The notes below the pieces were generated by a model. The model did no database searches. It saw nothing but the letters and a program-made list of their open reading frames with translations, and had not been told where the DNA came from. The translations under genes and the position numbers were made by a program. From Jatrophihabitans endophyticus (GTDB lineage Bacteria; Actinomycetota; Actinomycetes; Mycobacteriales; Jatrophihabitantaceae): DNA of 64,000 nt. Within the stretch, counting starts at the first letter, position 1, and each line of letters opens with the position of its first letter. The DNA lies in NCBI RefSeq assembly GCF_900129455.1, contig NZ_FQVU01000001.1:682001-746000 (forward strand), read 5' to 3'. Below are positions 51,180 through 58,909 of the stretch, piece after piece.

Positions 51180-53164
51180 GAGCGCTCCTCCCCCGCGTGC
51201 CAGCAGGCGACCCGTCGCCCGGGGCCGGCGGCGACGAGCGCCGGATCGTCGCGGCGGCAGCGGTCGTCGGCGAGCGGGCACCGGGGCGCGAAGGCGCAGC
51301 CGGGCGGCAGGTCCGCCGGGTCGGCCGGGCGGCCGGGGATGGCCGGCAGCGGTCGGTCGAGCGGCGTGGTCATGTCCGGCACGGCGGCGACCAGTGCGCG
51401 GGTGTAGGGGTGCAGCCCGCCACCGCCCAGCTCGTCGGCCGGCAGCTCCTCGACGATGCGCCCGGCGTACATGACGAGCACGCGGTCGCAGACCTGCGCG
51501 ATCACGCTGACGTCGTGACTGATGAGCAGCAGCGCGGCGTCCTGCTCGCGCCGGATCGAGGCGAGCAGGTCGAGCACCTGCTGCTGCACGGTGACGTCGA
51601 GCGCGGTCGTCGGCTCGTCGGCGACGATGAGGGCGGGGCGGCCCATCAGCCCCAGGCCGATCATCGCGCGCTGTCGCATGCCCCCGCTGAACTCGTGCGG
51701 CAACTGCCGCGCCCGCCGTTCGGGTGCGGGGATGCGCACCGCGCGCAGCCGGTCGACCGCACGCTCACGGGCGGTGCGGCGCGAGGCGCCGTGGTGCGCC
51801 CGGGCCAGCTCGGCGAGCTGCGCGCCGACCCGCTGCGTCGGGTTGAACGAGGTCGCCGGGTCCTGGAAGACCAGGGCGAACTTCGTCCCGAGCAGGGTGC
51901 GGTGTGCGCGTGGGCCGCCGCGCAGGTCGGTGCCCAGGAAGCGCAGCCGGCCCGCCCCGACGCGCAGCGGGTGCTCGACGAGCTGCGCGACGGCGAGCGC
52001 GGTGAGCGACTTGCCCGAGCCGGACTCGCCGACGACGCCGACCGCGTCGGCCGGGCCGATGGTGAAGCCGACGCCGCGCACGAGCTCGACCGGGCCGTCG
52101 ACACCCGGCCGGGTGACACGTAGGTCGGCGACGTCGAGGACGGCGTTCTCGTCGGGTGCCGAGCCGTCGTCGGCTGCGCCGGCGTCGGCCGGCCGGCCGG
52201 CACCGGCGGCGCCTCGCCTGCTCCGACCGGACGTCCGGCCGAGCGTCGTCGGCGCGCCGATGGCCGTCGCCACCGCCTCGCCGAAGAGGTTGAACGCCAA
52301 CCCGGTGACCAGGACGGCGGCACCGGGCAGCAGGGCCTGCCCCGGGTTCTCGTAGATGCGGTCGAGCCCGTCCTTGAGCAGCCGTCCCCAGTCGTAGTCG
52401 GGCGGCTGCACGCCGAGGCCGAGGAAGGACAGGCCGGCGAAGGACAGCAGCGCCGAGCCCGCGCCGATGGTGGCGTTGACGACGAGCGGACCGGCCACGT
52501 TGGGCAGCATGTGCCGTCCCAGCACCCGCAGCCGGCCGACCCCGGCGACCCGCGCCGCCGCCACGAAGTCGCGCTCCGCCACCGCCGCGAGCAGGGTCTG
52601 CACGAGTCGGGCGTACGCGGGGACGCCGGCCACGCCGATGGCGAGCACCGCACCCTTCACGCCCACCCCGAAGACGACGGCGAAGAAGAGCGCGACGAGC
52701 AGCGGCGGGAACGCCACCGCGACGTTGACGACGGCGTCGCATACCCGCCCGGCACGGCGGCCGACCAGCGCCGGCAGGCTGCCGAGCAACAGCCCCCCGC
52801 CGACGGTGATCGCGGTGGCCAGCAGCGCCAGCGCGACCGACAACCGGGTGCCGACCAGCGTGCGGTAGAACAGGTCGCGGCCGAGGTTGTCGGTGCCGAT
52901 CAGGTGGCTGCCGGACGCGCCCTCGAGCATGTGCGAGACGTCGACGGCGTCGGCCCGCCCGCTCCACGCCAGCGGCGCCACGACCGCGAGCACCAGCACC
53001 GCGAGCAGGATGACCGCCGCCGTGGCGCCGACCGGGGTACGGAAGGCGCGCCACCATCGCGCGCGCGGCCGCGCCCGTCGCGACGCCGCGCGGCCGGGCT
53101 CCGGTTCCGCGGGCTCGAGCCGGACGGGCTGCGGTTGCGCGAGCTGCGGTTGGGAGATCGTCAT
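51176..53164 (-). CDS. Fused ABC permease-ATPase (DppC-DppD)
   Basis: A 662-residue two-part protein. Residues about 1-310 form a DppC permease: first helix GATAAVILLAVLVLAVVAPL, LIGTDNLGRDLFYRTLVGTR, coupling loop FVAAARVAGVGRLRVLGRHM and FLGLGVQPPDYDWGRLLKDG. After a Gly/Ala/Asp-rich linker (about 310-345) comes a DppD ATPase: GESGSGKSLTALAVA, FSGGMRQRAMIGLGLMGRPA, IVADEPTTALDV, and the C-terminal Cys-rich DLPPGCAFAPRCPLADDRCR. No stop or frameshift lies in the linker, so the fusion is genuine. ATG 53164. Confidence 0.93.
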   Translation of the reverse strand: MTISQPQLAQPQPVRLEPAEPEPGRAASRRARPRARWWRAFRTPVGATAAVILLAVLVLAVVAPLAWSGRADAVDVSHMLEGASGSHLIGTDNLGRDLFYRTLVGTRLSVALALLATAITVGGGLLLGSLPALVGRRAGRVCDAVVNVAVAFPPLLVALFFAVVFGVGVKGAVLAIGVAGVPAYARLVQTLLAAVAERDFVAAARVAGVGRLRVLGRHMLPNVAGPLVVNATIGAGSALLSFAGLSFLGLGVQPPDYDWGRLLKDGLDRIYENPGQALLPGAAVLVTGLAFNLFGEAVATAIGAPTTLGRTSGRSRRGAAGAGRPADAGAADDGSAPDENAVLDVADLRVTRPGVDGPVELVRGVGFTIGPADAVGVVGESGSGKSLTALAVAQLVEHPLRVGAGRLRFLGTDLRGGPRAHRTLLGTKFALVFQDPATSFNPTQRVGAQLAELARAHHGASRRTARERAVDRLRAVRIPAPERRARQLPHEFSGGMRQRAMIGLGLMGRPALIVADEPTTALDVTVQQQVLDLLASIRREQDAALLLISHDVSVIAQVCDRVLVMYAGRIVEELPADELGGGGLHPYTRALVAAVPDMTTPLDRPLPAIPGRPADPADLPPGCAFAPRCPLADDRCRRDDPALVAAGPGRRVACWHAGEERS

Positions 53165-54159
53165 CAGCTGTCCCGGATGGTGGAGCGGGGGTCGAGCAGC
53201 GCGAGGGCGACGTCCACCACGGTGTTCACCAGCAGCACGCCGAGGCCGTAGACGAGCACGATGCCCTGCACGAGCGGGTAGTCCTTGTTCAGGATCGACT
53301 CCACGATCGTCTGCCCGATGCCGTGCCAGTTGAAGACGCTCTCGACGAGCACGGTGCCGGCCACCATCGCGCTGAGCAGCAACCCCGCCAGCGTCAGCGA
53401 TGCGGTCAGCGCGTTGGGCAGCGCGTGGCGCAGGTAGACCCGCGCCCGCGACAGCCGCTTGGCCCGCGCGGTGCGGACGTAGTCGGCGCCCAGCACGCCG
53501 ACCATCTCCACGCGCACGATGCGCGCGAGGATGGCCGCCGGCCCGACGGCGAGCGAGATCACGGGCAGCACGTACGAGCTCGCGCCCACACGTTCGCCGA
53601 CCGGCAGCCAGCCCAACCGAATGCCGAAGACGTAGACGAGCACGACCCCGAGGACGAAGTCGGGGATGCTCGCGACGACGACGCTGCCCGTGGTGAACGC
53701 GAGCTCGGTCCGCCGGCGGCGGCCGTGACCCGTCAGCACGCCCGCGACGACGCCGATCGGCACGGCGAGGACGACGGCCAGCAGGAAGGCCAGCACCGCG
53801 AGTGCGAGCGTCGCGCCCAACCGGTCGCCGATCACCTGCGAGACCGGCAGGCCCTTGCCCGTCGACGTCCCCATCCGGCCGTGCAGCAGCCCGTTCAGGT
53901 AGCGGCCGTACTGCACCGCCAGCGGTTCGTCGAGGCCGAGCTGGTGCCGGCGGGCCCGGACCAGCGCCGCCGGCGCGGTCGGCCCGAGCGCGGCGCGGAC
54001 CGGGTCGCCCGGCACCAGATGGATCATCGCGAACGACGCGGTGACGAGCACCCACACCGAGGCGACGAGCCGCACTGTGCGCCGGAGCGCGAACCGCACC
54101 CACGGGTTGTCGCGCACCCGGTCGGCCGGCTCGGCGGCCGGGGTCGCCACCGCGGTCAC
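53164..54159 (-). CDS. ABC transporter permease (DppB-like)
   Basis: A 331-residue permease with VRLVASVWVLVTASFAMIHL as first helix, VPGDPVRAALGPTA, LGLDEPLAVQYGRYLNGLLH and GRMGTSTGKGLPVSQVIGDR, the DppB periplasmic signature. The coupling loop is YVRTARAKRLSRARVYLRHA. Its stop and the next ATG share one base (TGATG). GTG 54159 is 19 bases after the binding-protein stop. Confidence 0.92.
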   Translation of the reverse strand: MTAVATPAAEPADRVRDNPWVRFALRRTVRLVASVWVLVTASFAMIHLVPGDPVRAALGPTAPAALVRARRHQLGLDEPLAVQYGRYLNGLLHGRMGTSTGKGLPVSQVIGDRLGATLALAVLAFLLAVVLAVPIGVVAGVLTGHGRRRRTELAFTTGSVVVASIPDFVLGVVLVYVFGIRLGWLPVGERVGASSYVLPVISLAVGPAAILARIVRVEMVGVLGADYVRTARAKRLSRARVYLRHALPNALTASLTLAGLLLSAMVAGTVLVESVFNWHGIGQTIVESILNKDYPLVQGIVLVYGLGVLLVNTVVDVALALLDPRSTIRDS

Positions 54160-54178
54160 GTCGACCGCCCGCCGCCGG

Positions 54179-55771
54179 TCAACTCGCGCGCATCCTGATG
54201 CTGGTCGGCACCAGCACGCCGGGCGTCTCGAAGGTCGCCTTGCTGCCGTAGGTCTTGAGCACCTGATCGGCGAAGGGCACCGCGTCGGCGTTGCGGACGA
54301 GGTTCGCCTCGGCCGCGAGCCACGCCGCGCACCCCCGCTGGCCCTGCTGCTTGGAGGCCTGCGCGACGCCGGCCTGGTACGCCTTGTTCTGGATGTGCGC
54401 GAAGTTGGTGCCGTCCGGCGGCACGGCGCCGGACAGGAAGGGCACGAGCTGGTCGGGGCTGCTGACGTTCACCGCGAGCCACGCGACGTCCCAGTCACCA
54501 CTGCCGAAGATGGTCTGCGACAGCGCCGCGGAGTCCTGCGACTTGAACGTGATCGCGGCGCCGAGCTGCTTCCACGTCTGCTGCGCGAGCTCGGCCGCCG
54601 ACGAGCCGGCCGAGCCGAGGGCTGCGTTGATCAGGAACGTCAGCTGCAGCTTTTTCCCGCCCTTGCTGCGGACCCCGCCCGCGCCGGCCCGCCATCCCGC
54701 GGCGTCCAGCGCGCGCTTGGCGGCGGCCAGGTCGTGCTTGGGCAGGGCGGCCGCGACCGAGTTGCCCCGGCATGCCACCGGCGGGTTCGCGGCGAACACG
54801 GTGCCCGGGGTGCCGCGGCCGGAGGTGACGACCTTGGCCAGCTCGGCGAGGTCGACGGCCTGCGTGAGGGCCTTGCGCACGGCGGGGTCCGCTCCGGGGC
54901 GCGAGCCGCCCTGGTTGAACCACATCTCGCCGGCGACGCTGCTGGTCTTGGTGCTGAACAGCCCGGCGCGGTCGAGCCGCTGGGAGTCCGGGCCGGCGAT
55001 CGCCGCCGCGTTCAGTCCACCCGAGGTGAGCAGGTTCGCCGCCGTGCTCTCGTTGGCGACGACCTTGGCGACGATCTTCGCCGGGATCCCCGCCGTGGCG
55101 GTGGTGGCCCCGGCCGGCCCCCAGCGGTACCCCTTGCGCACGGCGTAGGTGTACTGGTCACCGCTCGCGGAGGTGAGCTGGAACGGGCCGGTACCGCTGG
55201 TCTTGCGGGCGAGCAGGCCGCGGTTCTTCATGCCCGCGGCGCACACGATCGGCAGGTTGGCCAGGCCTTCGAGCAGGAACGGTGCCTGCTGCGGCGTGGT
55301 GAGGGTGACCGTGCCCGTCCCGGTCGCCTTCGCCGTCGCCCCGGCGGGGATGTAGGTGCCGGCCAGCGGGCTCTTGTTCTTGGGATTCGCGACGTAGGTC
55401 AGGTTCGCCGCGACGTCGGCGGCGGTGAGCGGCGTGCCGTCGGCACACGTGACGCCCCGGGTCAGCGTGAACGTCGCGGTGGCGCCGGCGACCTGCCACT
55501 TCGCGGCGAGCCCGGAGCTGATCTTGCCGTCGTTGCCGAGGTGCACCAGCGGGTCGTAGGCGAACTGCGCCAGTTGGATGTTGCCGTTGACGACGCTCGC
55601 CTGCGGGTCCAGGTTGCCGGGGTCGGCGGTGAGTGCGTAGGCGAACGTCGCGCCGGAGACGACCTTGCCGCCGCCCTTGCTGCTGTCGGCCGGGCGCGAG
55701 GTCGACCCGCAGCCGGCAAGCACCGCACCCGCGAGCCCGACGGCGACCGCGGTGACGAGGGCGCGTCTCAT
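54179..55771 (-). CDS. ABC substrate-binding lipoprotein (SBP family 5)
   Basis: A 530-residue lipoprotein. Signal MRRALVTAVAVGLAGAVLAG with lipobox LAGC (Cys21). The mature part, FAYALTADPGNLDPQASVVN, LAAKWQVAGATATFTLTRGV and CADGTPLTAADVAANLTYVA, is family-5 (DppA/OppA). Operon context with D-amino-acid enzymes suggests peptides containing D-residues, or N-acylated amino acids, as ligands. ATG 55771 overlaps the serine-hydrolase stop. Confidence 0.9.
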   Translation of the reverse strand: MRRALVTAVAVGLAGAVLAGCGSTSRPADSSKGGGKVVSGATFAYALTADPGNLDPQASVVNGNIQLAQFAYDPLVHLGNDGKISSGLAAKWQVAGATATFTLTRGVTCADGTPLTAADVAANLTYVANPKNKSPLAGTYIPAGATAKATGTGTVTLTTPQQAPFLLEGLANLPIVCAAGMKNRGLLARKTSGTGPFQLTSASGDQYTYAVRKGYRWGPAGATTATAGIPAKIVAKVVANESTAANLLTSGGLNAAAIAGPDSQRLDRAGLFSTKTSSVAGEMWFNQGGSRPGADPAVRKALTQAVDLAELAKVVTSGRGTPGTVFAANPPVACRGNSVAAALPKHDLAAAKRALDAAGWRAGAGGVRSKGGKKLQLTFLINAALGSAGSSAAELAQQTWKQLGAAITFKSQDSAALSQTIFGSGDWDVAWLAVNVSSPDQLVPFLSGAVPPDGTNFAHIQNKAYQAGVAQASKQQGQRGCAAWLAAEANLVRNADAVPFADQVLKTYGSKATFETPGVLVPTSIRMRAS

Positions 55772-57180
55772 CGCGCGGGCTCCGGCGTCGCGTCCGCCGA
55801 CACCCACGGCAGCGCCCGGCCGATGTGCAGGTACGCCACGTGCCCACGTCCGTCGTCGCCGACGAAGACGTGCGGCAGGTGCATGCCGCGATCGGGCTCG
55901 AGTGGGATGAACGTGTCGTTCTCGAAGTGGACGAGCTCGCGCCGCTCCGGTTCCTCGCCCATCTCGGCGAAGATGCCCTTGGGGATCTGGTCGAGCCAGA
56001 TGCGGCCCTCGTCGTCCTCGCTGACGACCACGTCGGCGACCTGGATGGAGTAGGTGCCCACGTAGCGCGACATGTCGACGCGCTTCGGCTCGGCGGGCGG
56101 CACGGTCAGCGGGGGCAGCTCGACGCCCGCGAGGTCGGCCAGGATCTTGCCGACGACGTCGCGGTAGAGCGCGTGCGAGTCGCCGCCGTTGCACAGCAGC
56201 GCCACCGCGACGTCGCTGTCCGGGGAGATGCGCAGGAAGCCGGCCTGCCCGATGGTGTTGCCGTCGTGGCCGATCACGGTGCCGCCGTCGAGGTCGAAGA
56301 TCTCCCAGCCGAGCCCCCAGGCGTTGCCCAGGACCTTGAAGCCGGGCAGCTCGACCTGCCGCTGCGTCATCGCCGCCACGGTGTCGGCCGCCAGCACCTG
56401 CGTGCCGTCCGCGGCCGCGCCCTGCGACAGGTGCATCCGGGCGAAGGCCACGAGGTCGCGGGGGCGCATGCTCAGCATCGCGCCGGCCGGGCCGTTGGAG
56501 CGCGGCAGCGCCCAGACCGGCGCGACCTGCTGCGGGGCGTCGGGCGAGAGCTTCACGTGACCGATCGCGGCGCGGTAGCGGATGGCGTCGTACGGTCCGG
56601 TGGCCGCGTGCTCGAGCCCGAGCGGCGCGAAGAGGTACTCGCGCAGACACTCGTCGTACGTCTTGCCGCGCAGCACCTCGACGAGGCGGCCGAGCACGCA
56701 GTACCCGGCGTTGTTGTACGAGAACCGCTCGCCCGGCGCGAACAGCTGCGGCACGTCGGTCAGCTGCGTCACGAACTTCTCGACGCAGTCGTCGCCCGGG
56801 CCGGTGTCGGTGAAGATGTCGCCCTCGAAGCCGCCGGTGTGGCTGAGCAGCTGGCGCACCGTGACGCGGCGGGCGGCCTCGGCGTCGGCGAGGCCCAGGT
56901 CGGGCACGTACGTGACGACCGGGGCGTCGACGTCGACCAGGCCCTCGTCGGCCAGCTGCAGCACGAGGGAGGCCGTCCAGACCTTGGTGATCGAGCCGAT
57001 CTGGAACACCGAGTCCGGGGTGGCCTCGACACCGGTGTCGGTGTTGAGGACGCCCGCGGCGTGATCCACGACGTCGTCGCCGACGGCCACGGCGACGGCG
57101 GCGCCGGGGACGTCGTGCTTCGACAACAGGGCGGGGAGTTCGTCGTCGAGCCAGGCACTGACCTCGCTGAGGTTCGTCAT
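55768..57180 (-). CDS. Serine hydrolase, beta-lactamase/D-aminopeptidase-like
   Basis: A 470-residue class C beta-lactamase-fold enzyme. The nucleophile motif is S63-I-T-K66, the YxN motif is Y155-N-N157 in RFSYNNAGYCVLG, and the third motif is HDG in VIGHDGNTIGQAG. A C-terminal beta-barrel-like domain (RYVGTYSIQVADVVV) resembles D-aminopeptidase/Pab87-type enzymes. There is no signal peptide, so it should work on imported peptides. It heads the operon with the peptide importer and D-amino-acid genes, consistent with a D-specific amino- or carboxypeptidase. ATG 57180 starts 99 bases after the ubiquitin-like gene. Confidence 0.87.
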   Translation of the reverse strand: MTNLSEVSAWLDDELPALLSKHDVPGAAVAVAVGDDVVDHAAGVLNTDTGVEATPDSVFQIGSITKVWTASLVLQLADEGLVDVDAPVVTYVPDLGLADAEAARRVTVRQLLSHTGGFEGDIFTDTGPGDDCVEKFVTQLTDVPQLFAPGERFSYNNAGYCVLGRLVEVLRGKTYDECLREYLFAPLGLEHAATGPYDAIRYRAAIGHVKLSPDAPQQVAPVWALPRSNGPAGAMLSMRPRDLVAFARMHLSQGAAADGTQVLAADTVAAMTQRQVELPGFKVLGNAWGLGWEIFDLDGGTVIGHDGNTIGQAGFLRISPDSDVAVALLCNGGDSHALYRDVVGKILADLAGVELPPLTVPPAEPKRVDMSRYVGTYSIQVADVVVSEDDEGRIWLDQIPKGIFAEMGEEPERRELVHFENDTFIPLEPDRGMHLPHVFVGDDGRGHVAYLHIGRALPWVSADATPEPAR

Positions 57181-57279
57181 CGCCTGAACGTAGGAGCGTG
57201 TCGCCGCCCGGTGTTCGTCGCGCACGACAAGACCCGCGGGGACGATGTGTCGACCCGCACCAAGCGCGGGCCGGGCGCC

Positions 57280-57900
57280 TCAGTGCTGTCGGGCGCGGCA
57301 GGGGCGCAGCCGTTCCTTGGACGCGGCGAGCAGGACGGCGACACCGACGAGCACGGCGCCGGCGCCGACGGCCGCGGTCGCCGTCACCTGACCGGCTCCG
57401 GTGTCGGCCAGCCCGGCGCCCTGCGCGACGGCCGAGGCGGACGCGACGAGGGGCGCGGCGCCCTCGGACGAGCGGGCCGACGTCGTGCCGGGGTCGACGG
57501 TCGTGGTGGCCGCCGCCGCGGTCGTGGTGGTCGTCGTCGCGGTCGTGGTGGTCGTCGTCGTGCTCGTCGGCGTCGGGGCCGTGGCGGTGGTCGGGGCAAC
57601 CGACACGGTGGCCGTCGGGACGGCGGTGGTCGTCGGGTCGGTGGGGGCCGTCGTCGTCGGGGAGGGCGTCGGCGTGCTCGTCGAGGCGAGCACCAGCCGG
57701 ATCGTGCTCTCCTTCTGGATGTTGTAGTCCGACAGCGTGCGGCCGTCCTCGAGCTCCTTGCCCATGAACACCAGCGTCTGCTGCTCGGGTGGGAAGCCCG
57801 CCTGGTCCTGGATCTTGGCCTTGACGTTCTCGATCGAGTCGCTGGGCTCGACGTCCAGCGTGATGGTCGCGCTGCTGGGCAGCTGGACGAAGATCTGCAT
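57280..57900 (-). CDS. Ubiquitin-domain protein with Thr-rich linker and LAxTG-like anchor
   Basis: A 206-residue protein. Residues 1-71 align without gaps to eukaryotic ubiquitin ([38 protein letters not shown]), about 53 of 71 identical by eye. K27, K29, K48 and K63 are kept; K6, K11 and K33 are lost; the hydrophobic patch is P8-V44-V70 instead of L8-I44-V70. The LRLRGG tail is absent, so it cannot be conjugated in the usual way. Residues 72-160 are a Thr/Ala/Pro linker, 164-168 is LADTG (like the LAxTG of sortase E substrates), 173-194 is hydrophobic, and the end is basic. AGGAG sits 7 bases before ATG 57900; no signal peptide can be found upstream. Codon use matches the host. Function unknown. 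Confidence 0.88.
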   Translation of the reverse strand: MQIFVQLPSSATITLDVEPSDSIENVKAKIQDQAGFPPEQQTLVFMGKELEDGRTLSDYNIQKESTIRLVLASTSTPTPSPTTTAPTDPTTTAVPTATVSVAPTTATAPTPTSTTTTTTTATTTTTTAAAATTTVDPGTTSARSSEGAAPLVASASAVAQGAGLADTGAGQVTATAAVGAGAVLVGVAVLLAASKERLRPCRARQH

Positions 57901-57995
57901 GCGCTCGCTCCTGCGCACGGTCGGCGCACGTCTGTCGTGGGGTTCGTGCGGACCATCGGCAGGTCGGCGCGGTACCTGAACGCGCTCTGCCGGGT

Positions 57996-58050
57996 TGGCC
58001 CCACGCGAGCGCGGTCGATCGATCGTCGTGACCGCGCTCGCATGGGGCCA
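57996..58050. terminator. Long near-perfect hairpin upstream of the ubiquitin-like gene
   Basis: A 20-base arm at 57997-58016 (GGCCCCACGCGAGCGCGGTC) pairs with 58030-58049 with one mismatch and a 13-base loop that includes GATCGATC; one more A-T pair extends it to 57996/58050. It lies after the DUF2255 stop and about 95 bases before the ubiquitin-like start. Most simply it is the DUF2255 terminator; a regulatory hairpin is possible. Confidence 0.6.
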
Positions 58051-58074
58051 GCGGGCGCGGCGTAGGCGCTGGGG

Positions 58075-58458
58075 TCAGGACGACGCGTCGAGCCGGAGCG
58101 TCGCGGCTGCGGCCTCGTCGCCGGTCATGCGGTCGACGGTCGCCGCGCCGTACTGCCCGTACTTCACGCGGTACGCGGCGTCGATCCGCGCGCGCAGGCC
58201 GCCGTCGTCCCGGCCGACGTCGGTGACGATGGCGTCCCGCTCCACGCCGGGCACCCGGACGTGCGCGCGTCCCGAACGCAGCACGTGACCGAACCAGCCG
58301 GTGTCGCGCCGGTGCCACGTGCGCACGTAGGCGGTCCGGTCGATCTGGACCACCCAGACCGGCAGCGGCCTCGCGAGCGTGCCATCGGCCCGCAACGCGG
58401 CGAGGTGCAGTTCCTCGGCCCGGGCGAGCCTCGCGAGCTCCTCCGTCGACCACGCCAC
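58075..58458 (-). CDS. DUF2255 family protein
   Basis: A 127-residue cytoplasmic protein. LHLAALRADGTLARPLPVWV, VQIDRTAYVRTWHRRDTGWF and HVRVPGVERDAIVTDVG form the split-barrel-like pattern of DUF2255, related in shape to flavin/F420-binding pyridoxamine-oxidase-like folds. No function is established. GTG 58458. It is on the same strand as the ubiquitin-like gene but separated by the strong hairpin. Confidence 0.75.
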   Translation of the reverse strand: MAWSTEELARLARAEELHLAALRADGTLARPLPVWVVQIDRTAYVRTWHRRDTGWFGHVLRSGRAHVRVPGVERDAIVTDVGRDDGGLRARIDAAYRVKYGQYGAATVDRMTGDEAAAATLRLDASS

Positions 58459-58551
58459 CGACCCACCGCCTTTCCCCCGCCCTCGCGTCCAGGATGTCAG
58501 CCGTCCGTGGCGGAACCGCGGATCAGACCGCCGCCGTGCGACGCTGCCCGG

Positions 58552-58842
58552 ATGGGCGTCGTCCGTGTCTCCTGCGATCGATGGCTGGGGCTGGGTGCGA
58601 AGTACGTGGCGTCAGTGGACGGCCGGGAGGTCGGGCGGCTCGGTCGCCGCGTCGAGACGGTGTCGGCGTCGGTCGACGTCGGGTCGCATCGCGTGACGGT
58701 CGAGTACGCCGGCAACCGCACCGCTCCCGTCGACGTAAACGTCACGGCCGGCACGGAGGTGCGCCTCGAACTCGTCTTCGCGTCACGCCGGCCCCGTCAG
58801 GCCAGGGCCCAGCTTCACCCGGGCACGAGGGCAGAGCTCTGA
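58552..58842 (+). CDS. Small beta-rich hypothetical protein
   Basis: A 96-residue protein with alternating hydrophobic strands (YVASVDGREVGRLGRRVETV, then SASVDVGSHRVTVEYAGNRT and VDVNVTAGTEVRLELVF), which suggests a small beta-sandwich reminiscent of PEGA-type domains. It has no signal peptide or membrane helix. The basic C-terminal tail RRPRQARAQLHPGTR may bind nucleic acid or phosphate. I do not recognise a family. ATG 58552 has no strong ribosome site. Confidence 0.55.
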   Translation: MGVVRVSCDRWLGLGAKYVASVDGREVGRLGRRVETVSASVDVGSHRVTVEYAGNRTAPVDVNVTAGTEVRLELVFASRRPRQARAQLHPGTRAEL

Positions 58843-58896
58843 GCCGGGGTTGTCCACAGGCTGCGTTCGACGATCGTCGGGTGTCGGTCCCGACAG

Positions 58897-58907
58897 TAGA
58901 ATCGAAC
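58897..58907 (+). promoter_or_regulatory. -10 box and LexA-like half-site of the HNH gene
   Basis: TAGAAT at 58897-58902 lies 7 bases before ATG 58910, which implies a leaderless transcript. TCGAAC at 58902-58907 is one half of the actinobacterial SOS box (TCGAAC-N4-GTTCGA). The other half, GAGCAG, is degenerate, so LexA control is only possible. Confidence 0.4.
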
Positions 58908-58909
58908 GT

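Noticed and set aside
57401-57727. Val-rich plus-strand frame
   Set aside because: It is the antisense of the Thr-codon-rich linker of the ubiquitin-like gene; Thr codons read as Val in reverse.
57280-57900. Eukaryotic contamination as source of the ubiquitin sequence
   Set aside because: No intron, host-like GC-rich third positions, a bacterial ribosome site and continuous bacterial flanks on both sides argue against it, though read support was not available.
57280-57900. Assignment as Pup, ThiS, MoaD or UBact
   Set aside because: These have different sequences and a C-terminal GG or GGE/Q; this protein matches eukaryotic ubiquitin directly and has no such terminus.
54179-58453. 1424-codon minus-strand frame joining the binding protein to upstream sequence
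   Set aside because: Only the part from ATG 55771 shows a lipoprotein signal and binding-protein fold; the rest is a shadow of the serine hydrolase and ubiquitin-like genes.
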